From positions 1-64,000 of the forward strand of contig DASVNK010000062.1 of the NCBI GenBank assembly GCA_036383895.1: DNA of 64,000 nucleotides, given 5' to 3'. The stretch is from DASVNK01 sp036383895 (lineage in GTDB: Bacteria > Verrucomicrobiota > Verrucomicrobiia > Limisphaerales > SXQI01). The position numbers and the translations under genes were made by a program. Shown here piece by piece: positions 23,912 through 33,400 of this stretch (positions are counted from its first letter, which is position 1; each line of letters starts with the position of its first letter). Under the pieces are notes generated by a model. It was not told the origin of the DNA and did not search any database. It saw only the letters and a program-made list of their open reading frames with translations.

Positions 23912-25663
23912 TCAAAGCCGCTTCAACTGAATCGAACTCGCGTCGTAAAGAATTTCACCTGCGTTCGCGCGCAATTCGCAAACCAACTCCACATCCGGCT
24001 TTTCCGGGGTCACTTCGAAGTCAAAAGCAATCGACTTCCAATCGCTGTCGCCCGCATTCTTCTGGCCTTCGCGATGGCCGGAGACGCGCAATCCGGCTCC
24101 GGCGCGTGGGTCCGTTGAATCGAAAACCACTCCTCGCGTCTTGATGCGCGCCTCGAGTCGATACTTGCCCGGCTGTAACCTCGCAGTGTTGCGCCACGAT
24201 GCGGTACAACCCTTCTCCGTTGCAACGCGCAGGAGCGTGTTCCCTTCCTCGCGTAGCTGTGTCAGGTCTGCTTCCCCGAGATCTCGCACTGGTCGCCAGT
24301 TCTTTAGCGCTGCAACTCCCGTTCCGTCGAATTGCACCGGCTTGGCTGGGTTTAAAAAACGTTCCAGATAATCGGCTCGATTTCGCACGCGCCGCCGCAA
24401 CGAATTCGCCATCGACGCATGTTGTTTCGCGGCCTCTCCGTCGATTTCCGCCAATGCTTCCTGCACTTTGACAGACACCTCGTAAATCCGACTCGAGATC
24501 GCATCCGCCTTGAAAACGTTGGTCGCGATCTCCGCCACGCGGCTGCGGTAACGCGACCGCAACTCCGGAATTTCCATGACTGCGCGAACCACTGCGCCAT
24601 TCGGATTCTCCGGCATCACCGAGCGTCCCGCCTCATTAAAGGTCTGGTCCATGCCTTGAGGGAAGAAAACCATTCGATCCGTCGCTTTATCGTGGAAGAT
24701 TCGAAAATTATTTCGTCCGACCGTGTATCCGTCCCAATGCCAGAGGATCATCTCCAGCGCGACAAACGACAGGAACCGATCAATATCGAGGGTCGCGTCG
24801 AGTTTCTGCAGGCGTTGCTCGACGTCAGGATCGCGGATTGCGCCCGCCAGTGCATCCAGCCGCGCGCGGTCCTTGCGGTTGTCTCCCGAATTCACCCGCA
24901 TCCTCGTGTAAACATCGTTCCCGGACTTCCCGTCAAAAACATTGCCGTCGGGATCTTTGTAATGCCGCTTCAGAAACTGCTTGTTGATGCCTTCCACCAA
25001 CACATACACGCCCATGAGCCGCTTATTAAACGTGACCACCGCGTGTCCGGCGCGCGGCGTTGGCACACCCGCGGCATTGAACAACTCCCGGCTGATCTTC
25101 TCCTCCAGCAAACTGCGATCCTGCACGGAACTGTTCAGATGAATTTTCTTCAATCCATGGAAAGTCTGGTCTTCAACGTTCTTGTCAAAATTAACCGTGA
25201 ACGATGGCTGATCATGAACCGGCCGAAAGCTGCCCGGACCTCCCTTGAGCCGGATAGCCACGTTCGTGAATTTTTTTTCGCCCTCCGTGATCGTGCACAA
25301 AACATAGCTCCGCTCATTCGCGCGCAGCTTCTTCATCTCATCGCCCTCGACCGTGATCTCAATCTTCGGAATGACGCAGTCCACGAAGATGTCATCGCCG
25401 GGCCCGCGTTTTGCATTCTTTGGCGCGAGGATGGCGTTCGTCTCGAAGCTCGCCGGCATTTCGAAGGGTGGGGGGAAGTCCGCCTTCGCGAGGACCATCG
25501 GCCGCCGTTCTAATTGCCAGTTGCCGTGCGTGGTCGACTTAGCCCAGTTTATGGCGGCGGAAATCAGCAGCGTGATGCCAATCAAAGCGGCAACACTGCA
25601 AACCAAGAGGACACGAATCCATCGTCGCGCTTGTCGTTCAGGCGCCGCACCCGAGTTGGCCAT
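23912..25663 (-). CDS. CotH kinase family protein
   Basis: A 583-residue membrane-anchored protein. An N-terminal hydrophobic segment (VLLVCSVAALIGITLLISAA) precedes a CotH domain, with the start typical of the family (PKIEITVEGDEMKKLRANER), RLKGGPGSFRP, the ATP-site segment KKIHLNSSVQDRSLLEEKIS, and GVYVLVEGINKQFLKRHY. The likely catalytic segment is FHDKATDRMVFFPQGMDQTF. A beta-rich C-terminal domain (from NWRPVRDLGEADLTQLREE) looks carbohydrate-binding. CotH of Bacillus phosphorylates spore-coat proteins; in non-sporing bacteria the extracytoplasmic target is unknown. It is convergent with the small membrane protein gene. Expected location is the periplasm or cell surface. Confidence 0.8.
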   Translation of the reverse strand: MANSGAAPERQARRWIRVLLVCSVAALIGITLLISAAINWAKSTTHGNWQLERRPMVLAKADFPPPFEMPASFETNAILAPKNAKRGPGDDIFVDCVIPKIEITVEGDEMKKLRANERSYVLCTITEGEKKFTNVAIRLKGGPGSFRPVHDQPSFTVNFDKNVEDQTFHGLKKIHLNSSVQDRSLLEEKISRELFNAAGVPTPRAGHAVVTFNKRLMGVYVLVEGINKQFLKRHYKDPDGNVFDGKSGNDVYTRMRVNSGDNRKDRARLDALAGAIRDPDVEQRLQKLDATLDIDRFLSFVALEMILWHWDGYTVGRNNFRIFHDKATDRMVFFPQGMDQTFNEAGRSVMPENPNGAVVRAVMEIPELRSRYRSRVAEIATNVFKADAISSRIYEVSVKVQEALAEIDGEAAKQHASMANSLRRRVRNRADYLERFLNPAKPVQFDGTGVAALKNWRPVRDLGEADLTQLREEGNTLLRVATEKGCTASWRNTARLQPGKYRLEARIKTRGVVFDSTDPRAGAGLRVSGHREGQKNAGDSDWKSIAFDFEVTPEKPDVELVCELRANAGEILYDASSIQLKRL

Positions 25664-25796
25664 AACTGGTAAGGTTTACGATTACAAACCCCGAAAGGTT
25701 CGTTTTTGTTTCACCACAATTTGACCGGGTTGTCCATCCGGCTTCTCAAAGTTTCCCGCACTTCACTACGCTCCACCGCCTCCGATAAGCAGTTGG

Positions 25797-25979
25797 ATGA
25801 GCATTGTCGACGAGAACGGACAGCCAGTCGCTTACGGCTGGAACGAGATCGCCGCCTCCGAACGTTGGGAAAAAGATTGCCGTCTCCGCCTTATCTCAGA
25901 CGAGGAATTCGCCCGCCGGTTTCCGCACATCGTTGCCGGCAAGAATCCCGCCAGAGAGAACCCCGCACCGGCCGCCTAG
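25797..25979 (+). CDS. Small hypothetical protein
   Basis: A 60-residue charged protein (begins MSIVDENGQPVAYGWNEIAA). No family is recognised. GTTGGATG gives a modest ribosome site. Its stop TAG lies in a CTAG palindrome shared with the convergent mlaD-type gene, which hints at a real 3' end. Ala/Pro enrichment at the C-terminus is the only peculiarity. It could also be a chance frame. Confidence 0.4.
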   Translation: MSIVDENGQPVAYGWNEIAASERWEKDCRLRLISDEEFARRFPHIVAGKNPARENPAPAA

Positions 25980-26968
25980 AACAAACTGTTCACCGCGATA
26001 CCCAATACACTCAGCGGCCCCTGATCTTCCAACCCTTCGGTCGCCTTTTCGACCTTCTGCAACGTCAGCTTCGCGTTGTTAATGAACCCCGGATCGTTTA
26101 CGAGTTGCCCCACCGAACCTTGCCCCTGGTTAATTTTCTGTAAAATCTCGCGCAGATTCACCATCGCTGTCGTCGTTTCACGGTAAAGGCTCTCGTCCTT
26201 GATCAGCTTCCCGATCGTTCCCTGACCTTCATTCACCTGCGTTACCACGCTCCGCGCCTGATCCAGCGTCAGCTTCAATTCGTCAAACAACGGCTTCGCA
26301 TCCGCAACCGTCGTGTTCAAGTTGCTTACCGTGTTCAATGCTGAGAAATAGAGAGCGTCATCGCTGATCATCCGCCCAACTGTCCCTTCCCCTCGGGCGA
26401 TACGCGTGGACACTACCTGCAAGTTGCCGAGTATTGCAGAAAGGCGCGGACTGTTTTCTTTGAGGAAGTCCGTAAATGGCCCAAGCAAATTGCTGAAGTT
26501 CTCCCCGCTGAAATTTTTAGTTAGCCCTTCCACGCCTTCCGCCACATTCTGCAACTTCACCATCAGCGAATTCAGGTCTGCCTGTTCTTCCGTCTCGAGC
26601 AACGCATTCGCGCTCGCGGTCGGTGCCCCCGCCGAACCAAACGTCAGCGAAATGTAATTTTGCCCCATCAACCCCACGAATTTGATCGACGCTTTGCTGT
26701 CGGTCTTCACGTTGGCTTTCTTATCCACGCTCAGCACCACTTCCACTCTGTTGTTGGCCAACTGGATTTTTTCGATGTGCCCCACTTCCACGCCCGCCAT
26801 CTTCACAGGGTCGCCTTCCTTCAGTTCCTGGATATTCTCGAACTGCGCGCGGATCGGATATCCCTTATTGAACAAGTCGCGCGTGCCCGCGAGTTCCAAA
26901 ATGACCACGCCCGCGATCAGCGCGAGCGCGAAGAAAAGTCCGAGCCGGGTTTCCAAGGTGTTTCTCAT
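25976..26968 (-). CDS. MlaD/MCE-domain protein (lipid transport)
   Basis: A 330-residue protein anchored by one N-terminal helix (LGLFFALALIAGVVILELAG) and carrying an MCE/MlaD domain (YPIRAQFENIQELKEGDPVK, MAGVEVGHIEKIQLANNRVE, FVGLMGQNYISLTFG). The long helical C-terminal part has repeated DQARSVVTQVNEGQGTIGKL-like segments. MCE proteins form rings that guide phospholipids between the inner and outer membranes. It is the third gene of an MlaE-MlaF-MlaD operon on the minus strand; its ATG overlaps the stop of the ATPase by 4 bp. The periplasmic location of the MCE ring is known for the family. MlaB and MlaC homologues are not seen here. Confidence 0.88.
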   Translation of the reverse strand: MRNTLETRLGLFFALALIAGVVILELAGTRDLFNKGYPIRAQFENIQELKEGDPVKMAGVEVGHIEKIQLANNRVEVVLSVDKKANVKTDSKASIKFVGLMGQNYISLTFGSAGAPTASANALLETEEQADLNSLMVKLQNVAEGVEGLTKNFSGENFSNLLGPFTDFLKENSPRLSAILGNLQVVSTRIARGEGTVGRMISDDALYFSALNTVSNLNTTVADAKPLFDELKLTLDQARSVVTQVNEGQGTIGKLIKDESLYRETTTAMVNLREILQKINQGQGSVGQLVNDPGFINNAKLTLQKVEKATEGLEDQGPLSVLGIAVNSLF

Positions 26969-27738
26969 ACGGAGAGCGATTCTTTCTTAAAATCTGCGGT
27001 GATGAACTGTTGTATCAACGGGTTTGGGTTTGCTTTCACCTGCGCGGGTGTTCCTGCGAATAATATTGTGCCGTCGTGGATAATTGCAATCCGGTCCGCG
27101 ATGCCAAATGCAAGGTCCCGATCATGCGACACCACAATGGACGTCACTTCAATCCGCTGATTCAAACTTAAAATCTCTTCGATGATCGTCACCGCGCTCA
27201 TCGGGTCCAGCTCGCTTGTCGGTTCGTCGTAAAGGATGAGCTGCGGCTCGATCACTAACGCCCGCGCAATCGCCACGCGCTTTTTCATCCCGCCGGACAA
27301 TTCGGCCGGCAACTTTCCTTCAATTCCCTTCAACCCCACCAATTCCAACTTCTCCGCCACGATCCGCCGAATCTCCTCCGGCTTGTGCGTGCGATGTTCC
27401 GAAAGATACAGCCCAACATTCTCGCCCACGCTCAGCGAATTCAGCAGCGCGCCCGACTGGAACACCATCGCCACGCGATAATTCGAAAGCACCTCGTTCT
27501 CTTCATCGAGCAGCGTTTTGCCATCGATCAGAATATCGCCTTCGTCGGGCCGTTCCAGGCCGATGATATGCTTCAGTAAAACACTCTTGCCGCTGCCGCT
27601 CGGGCCCATCACCACGAAGATTTCGCCCGGCTCGACCTTCAGCTCGACGCCCTTCAAGACCTGCTGCCCGCCGAACGTCTTCCGCAAGCCGCGCACCTCC
27701 ACGCTGATCCCGTGTTTGCTCTGCGTCGGCGCACTCAT
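26965..27738 (-). CDS. ABC transporter ATP-binding protein, MlaF-like
   Basis: A 257-residue ABC ATPase that energises the MCE lipid transporter. Walker A is GPSGSGKSVLLKH at residues 45-57, the signature LSGGMKKRVAIARAL with the MKKR form typical of MlaF/Ttg2A, Walker B LILYDEPTSELDP, and the switch His in VVSHD. The usual Gly of DEPTSGLDP is Glu here. It overlaps the permease gene by 4 bp upstream and the MCE gene by 4 bp downstream, showing a tightly coupled operon. Cytoplasmic side of the inner membrane. Confidence 0.92.
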   Translation of the reverse strand: MSAPTQSKHGISVEVRGLRKTFGGQQVLKGVELKVEPGEIFVVMGPSGSGKSVLLKHIIGLERPDEGDILIDGKTLLDEENEVLSNYRVAMVFQSGALLNSLSVGENVGLYLSEHRTHKPEEIRRIVAEKLELVGLKGIEGKLPAELSGGMKKRVAIARALVIEPQLILYDEPTSELDPMSAVTIIEEILSLNQRIEVTSIVVSHDRDLAFGIADRIAIIHDGTILFAGTPAQVKANPNPLIQQFITADFKKESLSV

Positions 27739-28499
27739 AGATCGAAATACAACAGCAAGCGCGTCAGGAAATAATCCAGGATCAAAATCAACACGATCGA
27801 ATTCACCACCGCTTTTGTCACCGATCGCCCAATCCCGCGCGGCCCGCCTCGCGTCTGCAAACCCTGGTGGCAGGAGACCAACCCAATCACCACCGCGAAC
27901 ACAAAGCTCTTGATGATGCCATTCATCACGTCCCAGAAGCCGACCACACTTTCCAAATTGTTAAAAAACGTCTGAAAACTCAGCGCGATCTCTTCGTTGA
28001 ACGCCGACACCAATCCTCCCCCGAACCACCCCACTAAAATCGAAAAAACCACCAGCACCGGCAGCGCGATGCTGATCGCCACCATTCGCGGCAACACCAG
28101 ATAATGCATCGGATTGATATTCATCGTCCGCAGGGCGTCGATCTCCTGGTAAACCGCCATCGACCCGATCTCCGCCGCCATGGCCGAGCCGATCCGCCCC
28201 GCGATCAAGACCGCCATCATCACCGGCGCCAGTTCCTTGCATAGCGACAGCCCCACCAGCCCGCCCAGCGCGCTCACCAACCCGCGCTCCCGCAACACCG
28301 GCCCGCTCTGCAGCGCGATCACCCCGCCGATAAACAGCGACAGAATGCACGCCATCAACAAACTCGCGTTCCCGATCTCGAACAACTGTTCAAAAACCTT
28401 CCGCCGGTGCCGCCACGTCGCAGGTAATGCGCGCAACGTCCGCCCAAACAGCATCAACATCTCACCGAGATTCTGGAACATTCCGTTCGCGCGTGACAT
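27735..28499 (-). CDS. MlaE-family ABC transporter permease (phospholipid transport)
   Basis: A 254-residue membrane protein of the MlaE/DUF140 family. Conserved elements are FIGGVIALQSGPVL, LCKELAPVMMAVLIAGRIGS, AAEIGSMAVYQEIDALRTMN, a helix pair around AISIALPVLVVFSILVGWFG, and the C-terminal GLQTRGGPRGIGRSVTKAVV. It forms the membrane core of the lipid transporter with the next two genes. The start is the ATG at 28499 (MSRANGMFQNLGEML); an in-frame ATG at 28550 gives a basic extension lacking conservation. It is the first gene of the operon; the promoter should be within 28500-28947. Confidence 0.9.
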   Translation of the reverse strand: MSRANGMFQNLGEMLMLFGRTLRALPATWRHRRKVFEQLFEIGNASLLMACILSLFIGGVIALQSGPVLRERGLVSALGGLVGLSLCKELAPVMMAVLIAGRIGSAMAAEIGSMAVYQEIDALRTMNINPMHYLVLPRMVAISIALPVLVVFSILVGWFGGGLVSAFNEEIALSFQTFFNNLESVVGFWDVMNGIIKSFVFAVVIGLVSCHQGLQTRGGPRGIGRSVTKAVVNSIVLILILDYFLTRLLLYFDL

Positions 28500-28947
28500 T
28501 AACGAAAGACGTTGAAAGAGCAATTCATGTCGAACGTTCCGTTTCCGCACTCACGCTGGCATCCCGATCGAAGTCATGTCGCCATAAGCCAGCGCGGATT
28601 CGTGTTCCGCAATCATCCCTCGCACAATTCCACTGAGCGTTTCTGCGGACAACGCGGTTCACTATTTGGTTGCTCCCTGTTCGCGAATGTAGCAACGACT
28701 GAGCCGCTTCAAAGTATTTCCGAGAACGTGCCTTTGGTGAGTCTCACAACTTGCTCAGCAGAAACGAAAGAATTTCGGTTAGAGTTAACCGATTCAAGAA
28801 AACCTTCCAACTTTCAGCAATCACATCATTACTTTGCGCCGCGCCCAGGTTCTCACACCGCCTATAGCTGCTTCAACAAATTCATCAAACGCCGAACTAA
28901 AAATTAAAAACTAAGAATTCAACTCGCTATTGCGCCACTTCGCTTCC
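28500..28947. other. Intergenic region upstream of the mla-type operon
   Basis: About 450 bp with no convincing gene; open frames here are short and of shadow composition. It contains a palindrome at 28776-28791 and an AT-rich repeat at 28895-28914 (AACTAAAAATT followed by AAAAACTAA), whose reverse complement recurs near 50030. The operon promoter is expected here, but no clear -35/-10 pair stands out. Confidence 0.6.
28776..28791. promoter_or_regulatory. Palindromic operator-like site
   Basis: Arms CGGTTA and TAACCG with a 4-nt spacer GAGT, flanked by GAAT and ATTC that extend the symmetry. It lies about 280 bp upstream of the mla-type operon start. A regulator-binding site is possible; no T-tract follows, so it is not a terminator. 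Confidence 0.3.
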
Positions 28948-29892
28948 TTAAACCGGCAACCGCCAGGTCTCACCAATTTGCCGAATCGCGATCCGCTCGG
29001 CTCTCACCGCTTCCTCGAGTCGGGCCAACGGTTCCTCGATTGGCTCAATCCCCAGCGGGAAAGTGCTGTGATGCACCGGCACGATGTAATTGGCCCCACA
29101 TGCGTCCAGCATCTTCACCGATTCTTCCGGCGTGCAATGGTTCCCGCTCTTGCTTCCGTAGGACCCGATCGGCATTACGGCCAAATCGATGCGCTGCGAC
29201 TTCAATTTCGCGAACGCCTCTGTGTATGCCGTATCGCCTCCAAACAAAATCGTCTTCCCGCCGCGCTTCAGCAGGTAACCTACATACCCGCGATGGCTAT
29301 CCACCTTCCAGCGAGCGCCCCAATGCTTCACCTCAACCGCCTCAACTTCCACATCTCCGGAAGCAGTTTTCACCAACGACTTCTCACCCCATTTCAATTC
29401 GCCGGGCGCGCCGAAGCGACAATCCCTCACAATATCCGATGTTGCGGGCGCACTCACCACTGCGGTCTTCGCCGGAATCAATTCCAGCGACGGCAAATCC
29501 ATGTGGTCCATGTGCGCGTGCGAAAGCAGCACCAGATCAATCCTCGGCAATTTCGCCGGATCAATTGCCGGACCAACGATTCGTTTCCGTCCAAGCGTCG
29601 TAATTCCCAATTGCGCCCCCACCGAATCGAACAAGACCGGGTCCGTCAGGATGTGCACGCCGTAGAAATTCAGCAGCACGGTCGCGTGTCCGACCCAGCA
29701 CACATCCACAGTGTTGTCACTCCAGCCCGTCAAATCGGCCGGCGCGATCCGCACTACGTCGCGTTGGAAATCCTTGATCGTGCCGCGCAACACGCGCGCG
29801 CTCAGCGATCCGGAATCATGCAACCAGCCGAGCGCACCTGCAGCAGTGATCCCGGCCATAAACGACCGGCGGGAAAAAGCCTTTTCTGTCAT
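28948..29892 (-). CDS. Tat-exported MBL-fold metallo-hydrolase (UlaG/NAPE-PLD-like)
   Basis: A 314-residue protein with a twin-arginine signal (FSRRSFMAGITAAGALGWLH). The metallo-beta-lactamase fold is marked by HAHMDHMD (H135, H137, D139 and H140), the opening VGHATVLLNFYG, the bridging Asp in LFGGDTAYTEAF and the final His in VPVHHSTFPLG. The short interval and the VDVCWVGHATVLL start are those of the UlaG/NAPE-PLD-like branch, which hydrolyses lactones or phosphodiesters. The substrate is unknown. Export by Tat predicts folding with metal in the cytoplasm before transport. It lies upstream of, and in the same direction as, the mla-type operon, but 448 bp away. Confidence 0.85.
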   Translation of the reverse strand: MTEKAFSRRSFMAGITAAGALGWLHDSGSLSARVLRGTIKDFQRDVVRIAPADLTGWSDNTVDVCWVGHATVLLNFYGVHILTDPVLFDSVGAQLGITTLGRKRIVGPAIDPAKLPRIDLVLLSHAHMDHMDLPSLELIPAKTAVVSAPATSDIVRDCRFGAPGELKWGEKSLVKTASGDVEVEAVEVKHWGARWKVDSHRGYVGYLLKRGGKTILFGGDTAYTEAFAKLKSQRIDLAVMPIGSYGSKSGNHCTPEESVKMLDACGANYIVPVHHSTFPLGIEPIEEPLARLEEAVRAERIAIRQIGETWRLPV

Positions 29893-29993
29893 CGCACCAA
29901 AGTAAGGGGAAACAGTAGCCCCTGCTCAGGACTGTGCAACCTGAACTTTGGTTCTTTTCTAACGGTCAGTGGAAGCTCTTCGAAGGGCGGACG

Positions 29994-30218
29994 TTACGGC
30001 GCGTAGCCAGCAATGTCATTGCTGTTTTGATGATGAACGCTTTCGGGGAGGTTGTAACCGGTCTTCGCCGCCCATTCCCGAAGGTCGTGGTCCAGAGCCT
30101 TCATGGACGAATAAATCACCTCGATCACGCGGTCGTCTTTCAACAGCACGCGCACACGCCTCCCCTCGATCGACATGATTCGAATCTCGCTTGGCTGGAC
30201 GTTGACCAACTCACCCAT
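29994..30218 (-). CDS. Small hypothetical protein
   Basis: A protein of about 74 residues (starts MGELVNVQPSEIRIMSIEGR) containing a beta-rich VRVLLKDDRVIEVIYSSMKA. A TTG at 30233 would add five residues. No family is recognised. It is soluble and without a signal peptide. The composition is protein-like, and it lies between two solid genes with no competing frame, so it is plausible. The adjacent gap 30219-30412 shows nothing else. Confidence 0.45.
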   Translation of the reverse strand: MGELVNVQPSEIRIMSIEGRRVRVLLKDDRVIEVIYSSMKALDHDLREWAAKTGYNLPESVHHQNSNDIAGYAP

Positions 30219-30412
30219 ATCCGTGTCCGCCAAAGGTACTCAGCGATTGGTTTTTCGGTATCAGTCAATTTCCTGATTAGTAAGGCTGAACCTCTCCTAC
30301 GCTCTTTACCCCACGGAGAGTCCATTTCGTAACTATTTGGCGCTGATAGGCGTCACACCATCAGGACGGTTGCCCTTTAACCCGTCCAAGTGTAGAAGAA
30401 CAGAAGCAGCCC

Positions 30413-33400
30413 ATGGCCTCGACACCCGTTCAAAAGGAGCTTGGGAAAATCGCCTCCGATTTTCGTCGTTACCGCATCCTCCGCTCCCTCGCGTTCTGTT
30501 GGGGAATACTCGCGGTCATCGCCAGCGCGCTGCTGCTTCTCTATTGGACGACCGACATCGTTTTCCCTTACGCCGTTCCAAGCCTGCTCGGAATTGGTTT
30601 CGTGACCGCAATCGTCGTTTTCATTCGCGGCGGCCGTTCCTCTGTCGCTCTGCGCGAAATCGCACGGCAGGTCGAGAATGATGATCCCAAACTCAACACG
30701 CTGCTGCTCGCCGCCGCTGAACAGGAACCCGACGCTAAAACCGGCGAACTCAACTTCCTCCAACTTCGGGTCATCAGCGAAGCCCTTGAGGCGAACCGCA
30801 AATCACCGTGGAGCCAGCGTTTCAACGAGCGCCTTTTCTGGGCGCAATCCGGCCACCTTGCAACGCTCGTTGTTTGCTCCATTGTTCTGCTCGGTCTCGT
30901 TCTAGCCGTTCCGCCCGAACGAAATCTCGCTGCAATCCAGCGCGGCAGCGGTCTGGAAATAACCCCCGGCAATGTGTCCGTTGAGAAAGGTAACTCCCTC
31001 GCGATCGTGGCGAAGTTCCGCGGTCGCGCGCCGGCGGATGTTCATCTCGTCTTCAAAACGCCGAGCGGCGCTGAGCAACGATTGCCCATGGCGCGCAGTT
31101 TGAATGATCCGCTCTTCGGAGCGACCATTCCGAATCTCCAGGAAGACACGACCTACCGGATTGAATACAGCGGCAAAGCTTCCGACAAGTTCGTCGCGTC
31201 CATTTTCGAATTTCCCGATCTGAAACGCGCCGACGCTGATCTGAAGTTTCCGGAATATACTGCGAAGGCGCCGGAAAAGATTGAGGACACGCGCCGCGTC
31301 ACCGCAGTGGAAGGCACGGACGTTAAATACGATTTCTTCCTGAACAAGCCGGTGCGGAGTGCCCGCCTGATCGGGACAAACGACACGGAAATTGTTCTCA
31401 CGAATTCCACGCAGAACGCAGTGGCATATGCGACGGCCTTTCCGCTTCTGGAAAGCGGCTCGTATAAACTTCAGTTGATCGACAACGAAGGGCGCACGAA
31501 CAAAGTGGCGCCCGATTTTGTGTTTGTAGCGCTTCCAAATCAGCGCCCGAAATTGAAATTTGAAACGCCGCGCGGCGATCAACGTGTCTCCGCGATTCAA
31601 GAGGTTCGGTTCAACGCGAAAGCAGAAGATGATTTTGGCCTCGCGGATTATGGACTCACCTACACTTTGGCTGACGGAAAGACAGAGTCGTTCAGCCTCG
31701 CCTCGACTACCAACAGCGCGATTCGTGGCATGATCTCCAAGCCCAACGAGGCACAGACGCTCGCGTGGATGCTGGCGATGGAGAAATTGCAGACGGAACC
31801 CGGCCAATTGGTCAGCTACTATCTTTGGGCGGACGATCTTGGGCCCGACGGAAAAGCACGACGGTCCGAAAGCGACATGTTCTTCGCGGAGGTGCGCCCC
31901 TTCGAAGAAATTTTCCGGCAGGCGAATAGCGATTCGAGTTCGCAGCAACAACAACAGCAGCAACAAGGGGGTGGTGGGCAGGCGAGTGAATTGCTTGAAC
32001 TGCAGAAGGAAATTATTACCGCCACGTGGAATGTCCGCCGCCGCGAAAACGCCGCCAAGGTATCTCCGAACTACAAGAAGGATGTTGCGGTGGTCAAGGA
32101 GTCGCAGCAGGAAGCCATTGAGAAGGCGGAAGAAATGGCGGGCGAAATTCAGGATGACAAGATGGTCAAGCTGGTGACGACCGCGATGACTTCCATGAAG
32201 TCCGCTCTTGATCAGCTCGAATCGGCTGAGAGCAAGAACGCAGTTACTCCATTGCCAGAGGCGCTGAAATTTGAACAAAGCGCTTACCAGGCGCTGTTGA
32301 AGTTGCAAGCGCGCGAATATCAGGTGAGTCGCAGCCAAAGCCAGTCGCAGAGTGCGAGCAGCCGCCAACAACGCAACCAGCAGCAGCTCGATCAGCTTGA
32401 GTTGAAGGAGGAAGAGAACCGTTACGAAACACAATCGCAGGCCTCCCCCATGCAGGACCAGGAGCAACGCGAGGCGCTGCAGGTTCTGAACCGGCTTAAA
32501 GAGCTGGCCCGCCGTCAGCAGGATATGTCGGAGCGCATTAAGGAACTCCAGTCCGCGCTGAACGAAGCCAAGACGAAGGAAGAGAAGGAAAATTTAGAGC
32601 GGATGCTCAAGCGTTTGCAAGAGGAGCAGCAGCAGATCGTTCAGGATACCGACGAACTTCGTCAACGCATGCAGCAGCCGGAGAATCAATCGCGCATGGC
32701 CGAAGCGCGCCAGCAACTCGATCAAACGCGGCAGCAAAGCCGCGAAGCCGCCGAACAACTGGAGAATCGCGAGTTAAGTCAGGCGCTGAGTTCCTCCTCG
32801 CGCGCGCAACAGCAGCTTCAGCAACTCAGCGATAAATTCCGCGAGCAAACGTCGAAACAATTCGCCGAGGAAATGCGGCAGCTTCGCCAGGAAGCGCGCG
32901 ACCTGGAGAAGAAGCATAACGAAATTGCCGAGAAGCTGGACCAGGTCGAGCAACCGGCGCGACGTTCGTTGAGCGAAGAAGGCCCGGCTGCCGAAGCGCT
33001 GGCGCAACTAGCGCAGGAACGCTCCGCGCTTACGAATCTTCTCTCTCAAGTGCGGAAGGTCACCGAGCAATCTGAAAACGCCGAGCCGCTCCTTCACCGC
33101 CAACTTTATGATGCGCTTCGCAAAACGAGTCAAACCGCGCCAGAACGAGAGAAAAACTTCGACATGACGCAGCAGGCGCTGGAACGGAATTTCTATCCTG
33201 AGGCGCGCCGGTTCCACGATCGCGTCGAGCCGACCATTGCGGAGCTAAAGCAGAGTGTGGAACGCGCGGCGGAAAGTGTTCTTGGCAGCGAAGCGGATTC
33301 TCTCCGTTTTGCAGAAAACGAGCTACGTGAACTTGCGGAGCGTGTCCAACGCGAGCTCGAGCAAGGCATGGCCGCGGCCAGCGGTTCTTCTACGAATGGC

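Noticed and set aside
24419..25513. A 364-codon plus-strand open frame
   Set aside because: Antisense to the CotH gene.
28512..28907. A 131-codon plus-strand frame upstream of the mla-type operon
   Set aside because: Composition rich in Ser/His/Asn without pattern, ending in the AT-rich repeat; overlaps the expected promoter region.
30902..32467. A 521-codon open frame antisense to the DUF4175 gene
   Set aside because: A shadow of the Gln/Glu-rich sense codons; Leu/Arg-rich with no motif.
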